Part shown: positions 37,952-50,300 of the stretch, one piece after another
How the letters are laid out: each line of letters opens with the position of its first letter
Numbering within the stretch: position 1 is the stretch's first letter
Origin: Micractinium sp. NFX-FRZ
Taxonomy: Eukaryota > Chlorophyta > Trebouxiophyceae > Chlorellales > Chlorellaceae
DNA: 64,000 nt
NCBI GenBank assembly: GCA_029339195.1
Contig: JAPTJF010000060.1
Location: forward strand, 1 to 64,000
Direction: 5' to 3'
Notes under the pieces: generated by a model
Told to the model about the DNA's origin: nothing
The model's input: only the letters and a program-made list of their open reading frames with translations
Databases searched by the model: none
Program-made: the position numbers and the translations under genes

Positions 37952-40900
37952 ATGGCGCTTCCGCCTGCCCGCACCCTCACAATACTGCATCTGAATGACG
38001 TGTGAGCATACCGATCGAACATCACGTGCCGGCCTGTCGTCTGCTTCGCCGCCAGCGGTCGCCGACCTCAGCGGCGCCTGCCGCCCGCCTCCCCCTGTGC
38101 CTGCAGGTACGACATCAACCCCCGGGCCAGCGCAGAGCCAGTGGGTGGAGCTTCCAGGATGGTGCGTCCGCCTTATCACCAGCCTATCCTGTGCCTCTTT
38201 TCCTCTTGCTGCTGGCCTAGTTTTTTTACCTGTTCTATGCAGTACCGTAGTCACCCCGTGGCTTCCGTGTTCATCCTTCATGCAGAACCTTTCTGCTTAG
38301 CCGCTTTTGTGTGTGTTGTTGCTCGTTGCGCAGGCCGCCAAAATAAAGAGCTACGGCCCTGAGGCCCTGGTGCTCTTCTCAGGCGACGCTTTCAACCCCA
38401 GCCTGCTCAGCACCGTCACCCAGGTGGGCTATTTGGCCGGTTGTCTGGCAGCCGTTGGCTTGCACGCAGTCCACGCGGCCTGATCGTCAGCCGCCGAACT
38501 CCTTTTGCCCTTTGCTCTCCATTCTATGTTATGCTTCCACCAACTTTCCAACTGCAAGATATTTCCAATCGCACATGTGTTGGTCGCTAATGCTGTGCTT
38601 ATTGCCGCTTCTGTGCCTCCGTTGTCGCTCTGCACGCCCGCCCCACCCCACGCCGTCGTGCTCACCCGCCAGTGCAGGGCAAGCAGATGGTGGAGGTGCT
38701 CAACTGCATGGAAGTGAAGGTGGCAGCAGCGGGCAACCATGACTTTGGTGGGTGTGGAAGGTTGGGCTGGCTGGAAGCCTGGAAGAGGGTGCAGTGCCTG
38801 AAGGCTGGCAGCGCATTGCGTGCAGAGTGTGGGCTGGGCCCCGCCTCCCACCCGTCTGCTTCACCCATTGTCTGCCTGTGAAGCTGCCATCCTAGATCAA
38901 CCCTTGCTTGAGTCAAGGCTCGGCCATGCCGATCTGCCAGCAGCATGCCACCGAGTGCCGCTTCCCTTGGTGGGTGGCATGCCATGCTCAAGCTCAATCT
39001 CTCACTGCCTAGCCTGCAACGAACACACAACTGCCAACCCCCCAACCCTCTTGCCGCCCCTGTGCCGCCGCAGATTACGGCTTGGAGAACTTCCAGCAGC
39101 GCGCCGCCGAGTGCCGCTTCCCCTGGCTGATGGCCAACGTGCTGGATGCTGAGAGCGGGCAGCCCCTCGGGGGGGCGGTGCCCACCACGATGCTGGACTG
39201 GCAAGGCATCAGGGTGGGGCTCATCGGTGCGTGGGCTGGGCAGCCAGGGGCGCCAGGTAGCAAGTGGCCGCCGCAATGGGTATAATCTGACGGGCAGATT
39301 CTTGGCACCTTCCACCCCGCCGTGGCGCAGACTCTCTGACCCCCGCCCCTTTCAATGCCTTGCATTTTCAGCCAAACGCCGCCCTCACGCCCGGCAGAGC
39401 AGGAGGGATGGCAACACGGTGTTGGAACACCTCTCCCTGCCTGCCAGCGCTTTGCCACCCTGCTCACCAGTTTCACTACATATCTTGTGCGCTCAGGCCT
39501 GGTCGAGCAGGAGTGGCTCACCACCCTGGCCAGCATTGACCCGGACGAAGTGACGTACCTCGATTTTGTGGAGGAGGGGCGGCGGCTGGCGGACGAGCTG
39601 CGGGCGAGTTTTGGATGTGCTTGGGTTTGGGGCTGGGTGGCTGGTAAGAAGGGCCTGCCTGCCTGCCTGCCGGCTGCCTGCCATGTATCTGCTCTGCCTG
39701 GGCTTGAGCTTGAAAAATTGCCAGTGCACAACTGGCAGTGCACCACCCTCGCCTCTTATCCGCCGCGTGCACCCCTCGCCTCCACCTCACCCCCCACTTG
39801 CAGCAACAAGGCGCAGAGCTGGTGATAGCGCTGACCCACATGCGCCTGCCGAATGACTTGCGCCTGGCGGAGGGCGTGCCGGGCATTGATCTGGTGCTAG
39901 GGGGTCACGACCATGACTACTTCCTGCTGCAGGGCCAGGTGAGCGGGGCGAGCTGCCTGCTGCCGTGGGCAGCCTGTTGTTGTCCGTGCTGCGCGGGCCA
40001 CAGGGAGATGCTGCTGCATGACGGCACATGCCAGGTGTTTGTGTGGTGCAGGGGATTACCAAGCGTGCTGCTCTCATGGACAGCAGCGCGGGCACGCCGC
40101 CTCCCTGCCTGCCCACCTGCCCCCCCCCCGCCTGCTTGGCCAGCCAGGCAGCGTGGCCAAACCACACGCCATCCTGTCTGTGCCCCTTTCTGTGGCACGC
40201 CTGCAGGGCACGGGCATACCGGTGGTGAAGAGCGGCACCGATTTCCAGGACCTCACAGAGATTCGAGTCACGCTGGCGCCAGCTGTCACAGCAGGCACAG
40301 CAGGAGCAGGAGCAGCAGGCACGGAAGCCCCAGCAGCAGCAGCAGCAGCAGGCAGCAGCACCCCAGTAGCAGCGGCAGCACCAGGCACCCAAGCCGCCCC
40401 CACAAGCCCTCAGTCCCCGGGTTCTCACCAAGCAGAGGTGCCTCCCCTGGCAGGCACCTCTCTACGCTGCCCCAACGCACCATCCCCAGATGCCCTGGGG
40501 TGCAGCAAGGAGGGGCAGGCAGCTGCCGACGTGTACGTCGGCGCAGCGGATGCCAGCCTGGCGGTCGCCCTGCACAGCACGCGCGCCGCGGGGGGCGCCC
40601 CGGGCAGCGGGGTGGAGGTGCGGGTGCACTGCCTGCGGCATGCCATCACTTCTGACCTGCCCAAAGACCCAGAGGCAGAAGAGATAGTGGAGGTGAGAGC
40701 GGGACGGTGGCGTTGGGCAGGCGGTGGGTGGGCTGTGCATGCCTCAATGCACGGGGTTGCTGCGCTGTGGGGCTACCACGGCGGGTCTGCAGGCCTGGCC
40801 TGCGTCCGCCTGCAACATCCAGCGCTGCCCCGTCCTGTGGGTGCCCCTGCTTCCCTGCCTAGTTCAATGCCTGCCCATCCCCACACATGCGCGCCCCCTG

Positions 40901-43772
40901 GTGTTGCTTCTTTCCCCACCCACTCACACGCGTGCACGCGCGCCCATGAACGCATGCTCCCTGCTGTCGCCCCTGCCCCTGCCACCTCAGCGCTACTCAA
41001 AACTGATGGGCGAGCGGATGGACGTGGTGGTGGGGGTCTCACACACCGACCTGGACGGCCGCTTCTCCACGTGAGCAGGGGGCTGTGCCATGGCAAGGCC
41101 AGGGCCGGAGCAGGGCTGTCTAGGAGTAGGGCAGGGCATGGCAGGGAGTGATGGGCACTGCGGTGGGTGCCTCTACCACAGATCTGGACACTCTGAGCTC
41201 TCATGTGAGCAGGGAGCGTGGGGTGCACCTGCCTGCGGGCTGTTCATGCAGGGCGCGCACAAGCAAAAGCAAGCATGGCAAGATGCTATGCCCTTCTCTC
41301 TGTAGTCACCCTGTGGTCCTGATTAAATGTGTGCTCGTGCTGGTGCAGGGTGCGCACCGGCGAGAGCAACCTGGGCAACTTTGTGTGCGACGTGTGGCGG
41401 GAGGCATGCCGCTGCGATGCCACCCTGCTGAATGGTGGCACGCTGCGGTCGGGTGCGCTCGCTGCTCGAGTGTTGGGTGTGGGGTTGTGTCGGGTTGGCA
41501 CAGGCAGTAGAAAAGTGGCTTGCAGTGGGTTAGCGGGCATTGGGGCGGTACTGCGGTGCTCACTGCTGTCGCGGGGCAATCAAGACAGCCTGCAATGTCG
41601 TGCTGGCAGCCAAACCAAAGTATTGTGCTGGCAGCCAAAGCAAAACACCCATGCTTGCTCTCCTCTCCTTTGCAACAGACAAGCAAGGCAGCCCCGCCCT
41701 GCCTGCCCCCCGCCGTGCTGGCCCCCAGATCGCATCCACCCCGCCGGCGAGCTGACCCACCGGGACCTGTGTGCCGTGCTGCCCATGCTGGACGACACGG
41801 TCGTTATTGAAGTCACAGGCAAGTGGCAGGGGAGGTGACCTGTCAGCATTGCAATGGAGAAGTCAAATGGAAGAGGCAGGGGGAGGGCAGACCTCTGGGC
41901 AAGCACGGGCGGTGTGCACCATGCGTGCCTGCTGCTCGCCCTTGCCGGCACGCGGGCGCCTCGCCGCTGGCAGCTTCCTGTGCTGGAGCCCCGCGCTCCC
42001 CCCAAACCCAGAAGTGGCACAACACATGCCGTGCCTGCCTGGCTGCCCACCCTGCGCTGCCCCCTCCCCAGGCGCCCAGCTGTTGGCTGCCCTGGAGAAC
42101 GGCGTGAGCGAGTTCCCCAAACTGGAGGGGCGCTTCCCTCAGGTATTGCACCCTGAAAGTTTAACGCTGTTGAGGTGTGCATATGCAGGCAGTGGGCAAA
42201 GAGGGCAGCCTCTGGCAAGCACGGGAGGGCAGCGGGCACATCTGGTGTCCTCTGCACACGGGCTTTCCGGCAGCACCCACCTGCCTGCCTCCCTGCCCGC
42301 CCACCTGACCCTGCTCAGTTGAAGAGTGCATGCAACGCTGGATCCCTGTCACACTACTGCTTTTCCCTTTCCTTCCCTGCCCCGACCCACCACCCCACTA
42401 CCAGCAGGTGTCTGGCATCCGCTTCTCTTTCGACCCCTCCCACCCGCCAGGCCAACGAGTGGTGCCTGGCAGCGTGACCGTGGGCGACTCCCCGCTCCAG
42501 CCAGGTAGGCGGGCAGTGCGGCTGTGCAGGCATGCTGTTAGTGCGGCTGCGCAGGCACTCTGCTGGCTGATGGTTGCTGCTGCTGCCCTGTGGGGGTGGG
42601 GTGGGGGTGGGGGGAGGGAAGAGCCGGCAAGGTGCAGCTTGGTGCGGCTCTGCCCCCGCTGCCCCCACCGCGCCGCAGAGCATGCCATGTGCCTGCCTTT
42701 AGCCCTTGAGTGGAAGTGCATGCCCTGGCCTGGCCGAGGGTGCCCAGAATTTATGTTCCCGCCGTGCTGCGCCATGCTGTGCAGACGGCAAGTACAGCCT
42801 GGCGACCAAGAGGTACTGCGCCGAAGGGCGGGACGGTGAGTTTCTGAGCGCCGGTGGCACTGCTCCGCCCCCAGGCACCGCTGCCCCCTGGTGACCGCTC
42901 AGCTTCCCTGGGTTCCTGCGCCCTGGGTGCTTCCAGGCTGTCTTTGATGGACTCACGGCTCCAGCGCTGCATTCGCTGAGGCGGGGGGGGGCGCGTCGCC
43001 GCCGATGCCACCCTGCACTCATTTCCTGCTGCAAAGCCTGACCACCTGCATGGTCCAAGGCACATGGTGTGTGCAGCCAGGCTTCTGCTGCTGCGCGCCT
43101 CGCGCCATCTTGCCACCCTTCCTGCCCTCCACAAGCGCCCCCGCTGACCACCTGCTCACCACCCGCCTGCACGCAGGCTACGAGGCGCTCACAGGCGCGC
43201 CGCTGCTGCGGGACAGCGACTGCACGCCGCTGCTGCCCACGGTTGTCATGAACCACTTCCTCCTGCTGCGCACCGTCAACCGCTATGTGAGTCTGTGCTC
43301 ATGAACACTTCCGATGAGGGGCATGTACGGCATGGTGCTGCCCACTGGGGTGATGAATCCACTCATTTCCTGCGCACAGTGCACACTGGAGGGGCGCCTG
43401 TAGTTTGGGGCGGGGGTGTGCGTGCGCCTGCCCCCCTGGGGTCCTGTGTGCACGTGTCCCGCACGTGTCCTGCACGTGTCCTGCACGTGTCCTGCACGCA
43501 GGTACCCCTCCTCAAGCTTCCATGGTGGCACACCCGCCCCTTGTTACGCTGCTGCGCAGGTGGAGGTGACGGGGCGGCTGCCAGCCTGGCGGCGGGCTGC
43601 GGAGCGCCTGCTGAGTCACAGCGAGTCGTACGCCTCCAAGTCTGCGCAGCGCCTGCAGGCAGAGTGTGTTAGCCGCACGGTGCGCAAGCACCCACTCACG
43701 GGGCGGTGGGAGATTGCGCCGGTGGTGGATGGCCGCATACGGCGGGTGGGCACGGATGGGTGCTGCGACTGA
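37952..43772 (+). CDS. 5'-nucleotidase / UDP-sugar hydrolase family metallophosphoesterase
   Basis: Hydrolyses nucleotide phosphates using two metal ions; 653 residues. Exons: 37952-38001, 38107-38161, 38334-38423, 38678-38747, 39074-39226, 39497-39603, 39804-39938, 40207-40692, 40991-41070, 41349-41452, 41729-41818, 42072-42142, 42405/42408-42504, 42785-42835, 43177-43286, 43560-43772. Metal motifs in order: LHLNDVYDI (the usual DxH is DVY here), LFSGDAFNPS, AGNHDFDYG, LTHMRLPND and GGHDHDY. The C-terminal substrate domain is shown by TGESNLGNFVCDVWREA, LLNGGTLRSDRIHPAG and LPMLDDTVVIEVTG. A ~75-residue Ala/Pro/Ser insert (40285-40500) splits the catalytic domain end. There is no signal peptide, so probably intracellular, unlike secreted family members. 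Two donors are GC (after 39603 and 41818), and exon 13 has a NAGNAG acceptor. Confidence 0.93.
43450..43499. repeat. 12-bp tandem repeat in the last intron of the 5'-nucleotidase gene
   Basis: Four copies of cacgtgtcctg(c), first copy cacgtgtcccg. Each copy contains the palindrome-like cacgtg. Confidence 0.85.
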
Positions 43773-44389
43773 GGCACGGCGATGGGCCAGCTGAGAGACG
43801 CCGGCGGCAGCGCTAGCCGCCCAGGCTGCTTGTTCTTCTTATTCTTTATCGGCGCTGGGCATTCTGAGTTACCATATCGGATATTGAATCACTTCTTGAG
43901 GCCTCGAGAGCTGCAACCGGGCCAACATTTTTTTTGGCTCCAGGCAAAGAGTGCCCACGACCTCCCTACGGGCGCAGTGTGGTTGGGGTGGCGCTGGGTT
44001 AGGGGCCTGGGGTGCCAAGCGAGTGGAATGTGGGTCGAACGAAAGGGGATGGGACAAAAGATGCATCGCCAGGAAGTCGGATGGGAGGCACATCATTAGG
44101 CATACATGGTTGTTGCAAGTGACCAGTGAGCTGCCGTAGGCGGCGCCGGCGCCAGCCTGGCAGAGCGAACACCCGTTCTTGGGGCCAGGACCACAGCGAA
44201 GAGGCTGCGAACCATCTACGCAGCTCTGTTCGGTGCCAACCAACTGCCCCAAAGGGCCGCTGGAAGCCCAGCAGGCCGGGCCGCTCCCACATGCACTTCG
44301 GCACCATCGGTGCCTGACTCGCGAGGTGCTGTGGCGGCAGGCGGCTGCAAGCACATACGCCGCTCGGGATCGAGGGAAGATCGGAAGTG
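43773..44389. other. Intergenic spacer
   Basis: About 620 bp between two plus-strand genes, holding the 3' UTR of the nucleotidase gene and the promoter of the next. No gene, TATA box or clear TGTAA signal seen. Confidence 0.6.
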
Positions 44390-47300
44390 ATGCACCGGGC
44401 TGCGAAGCGTCAGCACTTGTACCTGGCCCCGCCCGTCCGGCCGGCGGCGGCGGCAGCGGCGCTGCTCTCGCTGCTTCTCCTGGCAGCTATCAACGCCCAT
44501 GCAGTCGCAGCTCTAGAATCAAGCCGCCTCGGAATGGACGAACAACTTACGATAGCGGGGTTTTGGCACACTGCCATCCGAAGAGGGGACGGAAGCATAA
44601 TTGAGGTAGGGCACGGCAGCAGTGGCAGCTGGCTGCCGGTTGACCCTGCAATGCTGCCAGCCGGCGCCAAGGAACCCCCGTGCTGTTGCATTGCAAGAAC
44701 TAGTTGCTCAAAAGGTCACACTTGGCCCTGCTATGTGTCTCGCAGGTGGTGTGGAACGCGCTGCTCCCTCCCAGCTCAGCCGACCTTGAGGCGGCCGGCC
44801 GGTATGCCGTGCAGCGCTGGCATACTGCAGACATGCCTGGTCCTGGACAGGACGGCTGGGACGCCAGCCTGCTTAGCACTCAGGTGGAACGACATCCAAA
44901 GGATGGCACATTCAGCACACTGGATGCAAGCGCTGCTGAGGCGGCGCCTGAAGGTGTCGGTGGTGGCGGGAGCGGCAGATGGTACCGTGTGCTGTTGCTG
45001 TCGCCTGGGGGCAAGCTGGTGGCAACAACGCAGCCGGCTGTGCCTGTGCAGACTCAAGGTGAGTGTGCATTGTTCAGAACTGTGCTGGGGGTGGACTCCG
45101 CCACATTGCGCAGCTGACGGTGCCTGACTGGCGGGCCGGCGGGCAGGTGGGCGTCTGGCACAAGTGCTTTATTCCTCGTGCTCTGATCGCCGGACCGTCT
45201 GGGGTATTGTTTTGCAATGCAGGCAGCGTGCTGGCGGCCTCACAGCCCTGCACCGGCGCGTGCCGCCGGCTGCAGCAGCAGAAAACCCTGCAGGCGTACA
45301 TTGACGAGGCGGCGCCTGGTGCAACCGTCTCTGTGCCACCCGGTGAGTGCCGTACCACGGACAATGCCGCCTCTCGTTGCGGAGAGCCTGGCCGAGCACC
45401 ACCCGAGCAAAACCCTCGCCCGGCTTCTTGCAGGCATATATTCCGGCCCGGGCAACACGAACCTCACGTTCCGTGGCAAGGCGATCAAGCTGACTGCGGC
45501 TGAAGGGCCCAGCGCTACCATCATCGACTGCGGCGGCGCCGGGCGCGCCTTCAACTTTGCTGCCGCCGACGGCCCCTCTGTGGAGGTCATTGGTGAGCAG
45601 TGTGCCTTCCAGCCCCGCCCAGTGTTGCCATAACATGTTAACCTTCGTGCAATGAGGAATGCACAGGCTTGGTTTGAGTCGGGCTGGGGCTGCCGCGCGC
45701 CCTCTCCGCCGGACCGCCCAGCACCCGCCTCCCAGAGCTGGCGGGGGGTAGCGGGCGCCCAGCCGCACGCCATGCCGGCCACCCTTTGGCCAGCACCCAG
45801 CTCTGCCTATTTCACTGCACTGAACGCGGAGTAAACGCCACTTATGTAACTCCCCTGCAGGCTTCCGTGTGATAAATGGCGCCGCCGAGAGCGGCGGGTG
45901 CGCACTCATCCAGGGCGGGTCGCCCACCATCTCCGGCTGCCAGTTTTACAACTGCTCTGCCGCCTCCGGAGGCAGTGCCGGCTCTGGCGGCGCCCTGATG
46001 GTGATCGGGGCGACCGCAGCGCCGCTGGTTCGGAACAGCAGCTTCGAGGGGGGCTACGCTGCCGCGGGGGGCGGCATATGTGTGCAGGGTGGCAGCATCA
46101 CGATTGAACGGTGCCTCTTTGACGGCAATGTGGCGGCCCCTGGGATCGGCAAGGGCGGTGCGCTGATGTTTGACAATGCCCTGGAGTCGATCGTGAGGGA
46201 CACAACCATCACACGAGGTGGGTGCTGAGATGTGGGGCCAAGCCAAGTGTGGGCAGCAGAGGTGAGGCTCAGGTGTGGAAGCCTGGGTGAGAGAGGCCTG
46301 GAAGGCGGCATGGGGGCTGGGGTGGGGTCGGGGCCAGACAGCATGCAGGCGGGGAAGTGCGGTGGTGTGCATGATGTTGCGTGGCTGCACCTTTGCACGG
46401 CACGCACGCAGGTTGGCGGTGCTGCCGCCTGCTACCCTCTCTGCGGCCAGCTTGCCGGGCGCCCCTCAGAAGTGACCAACGCACGCCTGGCGGTCAGAGC
46501 CCGCCCCTCCCTCACGCCCTGGCGCATCCCCGCTGTCCCCTGCCCTCCCTGCACCGCAGGCCGTGTGGGTTTCTCAGGCGGCGGGCTTCTGGCTGAGGCA
46601 TCACGAGAGCTCACGCTGGAGCGTGTGAAAGTCCGAGACAACAACTCGTCCTCGCACGCTGGAGGGGCGCTGATCATCGGTTCCAACATGACTGCAATTG
46701 ACAGCGAGTTTGTCAACGTGAGACTGGTGTTGGTGTTGTCGCAGCAGGGACCGTGGTGTGGAGTGAGTTGCGGATGTGCTGGCCATGCGAGACTGCCGGT
46801 CAGCCGGGTTGCCAGCCGGTGCTGCTCGGGACATCAAGCAGGCATCAGTTGCTGACAGCGCGCGGTGCCCGCTGCTCTCCCAGGACCCTCCACCTGTCTG
46901 CGCTCGCATTCTCCCCGCGCGCTGTCGTTACCTCCGCCTGCCGCCCCCACCCTACCGCCCTCTCCCCACCTGCTCCTGGCATGTGTTGCCTCCTTGCAGA
47001 ACGAGGCTGCCCTGTTTGGCGGAGGCGTGCTGGGGCAGTATGCCGTGTACAAAGCCACCAGGACGCACCACCTCAACAACAGGGCGCTCCTAGGCGGCGG
47101 CGGCGTCAAGCTGTACTCGGCCATTGGTGGGTGCTGCCGCTGCGACAGGCCTGCTTGGCTGGCAGCAGGCATCGCAGTGGTGCCGCCCTGCTCCAGCGTC
47201 AGCTTGCTCTGCCGCCCCCTCGGGGTGCTGCACGCCTGCCCCCCTGCCCTGTGCACGCATCACCGCATGCTCTGCACGCACCTTCTGGCACCGTTCCAGC

Positions 47301-50300
47301 CATTGGCAACCAGTCAGCATGTTAGGCTGCGGGCCCTCCCTTCCCTGCGCTGCAGGCGAGCTGCACGACTGCGAAATCTCCGGCAACTCGGCGCCCTATG
47401 GCGCCGGAATCGAGGTGGCCCAGATCCCGCAGGAGGATGCGGACACCTACATGCGCACCATCATCTCTGTCACGGTGAGAGCAAGCAGAGGGCTGCCTGC
47501 GGGGCCCAGGGTGCAGGAAAGGGCATCACTGTGGGAGCAGCGGGCTGCCTGGGGCGGCCAGGGTGCAGGAACGGGCGCCTTGTTGCCGGTGGCCTGCGGC
47601 AAGTTCGCCACCGTGGCACGCTGAGGTGGCGTGCGCGGTGCGCGCACCACGGCGGCTTTGCTTGCCTGGGCGGCCACCCGGCTGGCTGGCTGGATGGACC
47701 GATGCACAGACGTTCCAGCCTTGGGGTGGTCGATGCACTGCTCCCTGGCATAGGGCACGCCGCTGCACTTCTGGCGAGCCTCCCCCGCTGCGACGTGACC
47801 CCTGTCCTGCTTGTGACCTTCCTCTCACACGGTTGCAGCATGCCGCGCCTTCACGCCCGGCTTGCTTTCGGGCCTGGCTTCCTCAGCCCCACGCCTCCGG
47901 GCTGCAATCTGTCTTCTTCTTCTTCCCATCCCTCCCCTTCACCCCTGGCTTGATTCCCTGTTGGCTTCCGCAAGCCCGCGTGTCCAGGTTTCATTACTTG
48001 TTTGTCTTCTCCCTTTGCCCCTCTGGCTGTAGGACTCCCGCATCGAAAACAACGTTGCGCTGGACCGCGGGGGCGGGATCTTTGTCGACTCAGCCCATCT
48101 CGCCTCCTTCAAGAACGTCGTCGTGTCCAACAATGTGGCTGGTGCACGGGTGCGTTGTGCGCACCTGGTGCTGCCGTCTGGGCGAGGCGGAAGCTTGTCG
48201 CTAACCCTGTCAACAGCACAAGATGATGCATGGGTGAATGCGACCGGAGCCAGCAAAAGTGGCTTGTGCAGGGGTGAAGCAAAGACGGGTTTGCTCTGCA
48301 ACGTGGCAGGGGGATGAGAGGCAGAGCTTCTCTGTGTTGGGTCACCCTCGAATTTTGTTCACCCCGCAGCTCCGTGCATTGTACGCTTGCTCCGCTGACA
48401 ATGCCGCACGGCCACCCGCACCGATGCCTCACGCCCTTGCTGGCCGCAGGGAGGCGGCATATTTTGCAATGCGCACACACCTGTGCAGCTGGTGGCAGTT
48501 CAGGTCCGCAGCAACAGCGCTCCAACCGGCGGTGGCGCCTTTGCCCTTACAGACTGCAGGTGAGCACAGGCACTCTGTGCCTGGCCTGCCCGGGTGTAGG
48601 CACTCTCAACAGCCGTGCGTGGCTTGCCCTGAAGAGCACTCGCTGCGCAGGCGTTTCCTGCAGGGCACAGCAGCCTGCTGCCTGGCCCGCCCCTGCTTCT
48701 GCCCCCCTCCCCTCACGTAACCACGCTCTCTTCCCCCTGGTAGCCCGCCTCCCACAACTCCTTGCCTGCCTGCTTGCTTGTTCGCCTGCCTGTGCTGCAG
48801 CATGACCCCTTGAACAACTCTTGTTATAAACAAAAAAGTATATAAAAAAGGATGTTGTGATTTTTCTGTTCGCCTGCCTGCCCTGCAGCATGACCCTGCA
48901 CAATGTGACGTTCACACACAACAGCGCCTCCGAGTATGGCGCCGGCATGGCGGTCGCCGACGGCGCCAACCTCACCATGACAGAAACACGGTTCGTCGAG
49001 AACGGCGTGCCCAGCTGCACCGTGGGCTACCGCTCCCCGCTGGTGAGGCGCTACACGCTGCCCCCGCCAGCTGGCGCGGCCTCACATGATAGCGGCATGC
49101 CGGCCCTGCGTCGGTATCTGAATGCGTGTCAGGCTGGGGGGCATGTGCAGAGCTGGGCAGTTGGTGTGGGTCCTTGCATGGACACACTCTCCCATCCGCG
49201 GTGCCCCTATCCGCCCTGCACGGCGGTGCTAGACTCAATTGGCGAGGAGTGGCGCCTAGACACGCACCACCTGGGTTCCCTTCCTAACATCCGGCACCAT
49301 TTCTCGACCCACCTCACTTGCAGGGCGGCGGCGGCCTGTTTGTGGGCGTTGACGCCTTCATCCCCAGCACACAGTGCCAGGCCGTCGGCGCCGTCTTGCC
49401 GGCCTCTGTGCACCTAGAGGGGGCGACCTTCACGGGAAACGTGGCGCTGGATCGCGGAGGAGGCGTGCATGTGACGGCAGGACTGCTGAGGATGAAGGTG
49501 GGCAGGGTGGGGGCGTGCATGTGACGGCAGGACTGCTGCTGAGGATGAAGTGTGGCAGTGTTCAGGCGTCACGGTGCGGAGGGGTGCAGTGCAGAGGGGG
49601 TGCAGTATGAAAGGCGGCGCCTTCGGACCTTCCGGCAAGCTGCGCCCGCAGGCGGGTGTAGAGGGGTGCAAGCCACTGCGACCCAAGAAGGAAGCACACA
49701 CAAGGAACCTGCCACGACGACACATCACTTGTCCCCGCTGCAGAATGTCACCCTGGCTGGGAACCAAGTGATGGGCGGCATCAACATGGATGGGGTGGGC
49801 GGCGCAATAGCGCTGGACGAGCGATGCTCCGCAGGTGGTTGTTTCACGGTTCTCCCTGCTGGCATCCGCAACTGACGACTCGCAGCTGCGACGGCTTGTG
49901 TCTGCCCTTGCGTGCTCCCGCGGTACCAGTCCCCGCAGGCTACCCTTGCCACCCTGCTCTCAGCCCCTGCCTTCTTCGGCGTGTTCTTTGCTCTGCAGGC
50001 GGCTGCAGCACCATCATTGCAAACCTCACAGGCCTCACCATGACTGCCAACTCAGCAGTGGGCGCGGGCGGCGCCATGTTTTTCAACGGCACAAGCCCAG
50101 CCGGCTGCCTGGTGCTCAAGTGAGGTCCCGGGGGGCAGCTGGCTGCAGCGGTGTGCCAGACTGATGCATCCCGGCATACCCCTGCATCACCCACACGTGC
50201 TTGCCTGCCCTGCACTTTCTTCCCCACTTAGCTGCACCCCCACACACCCTCTGCGCGCCTGCCCGCCTGCCTGCCTGCCCACCTGCTACACCCACCTGCC

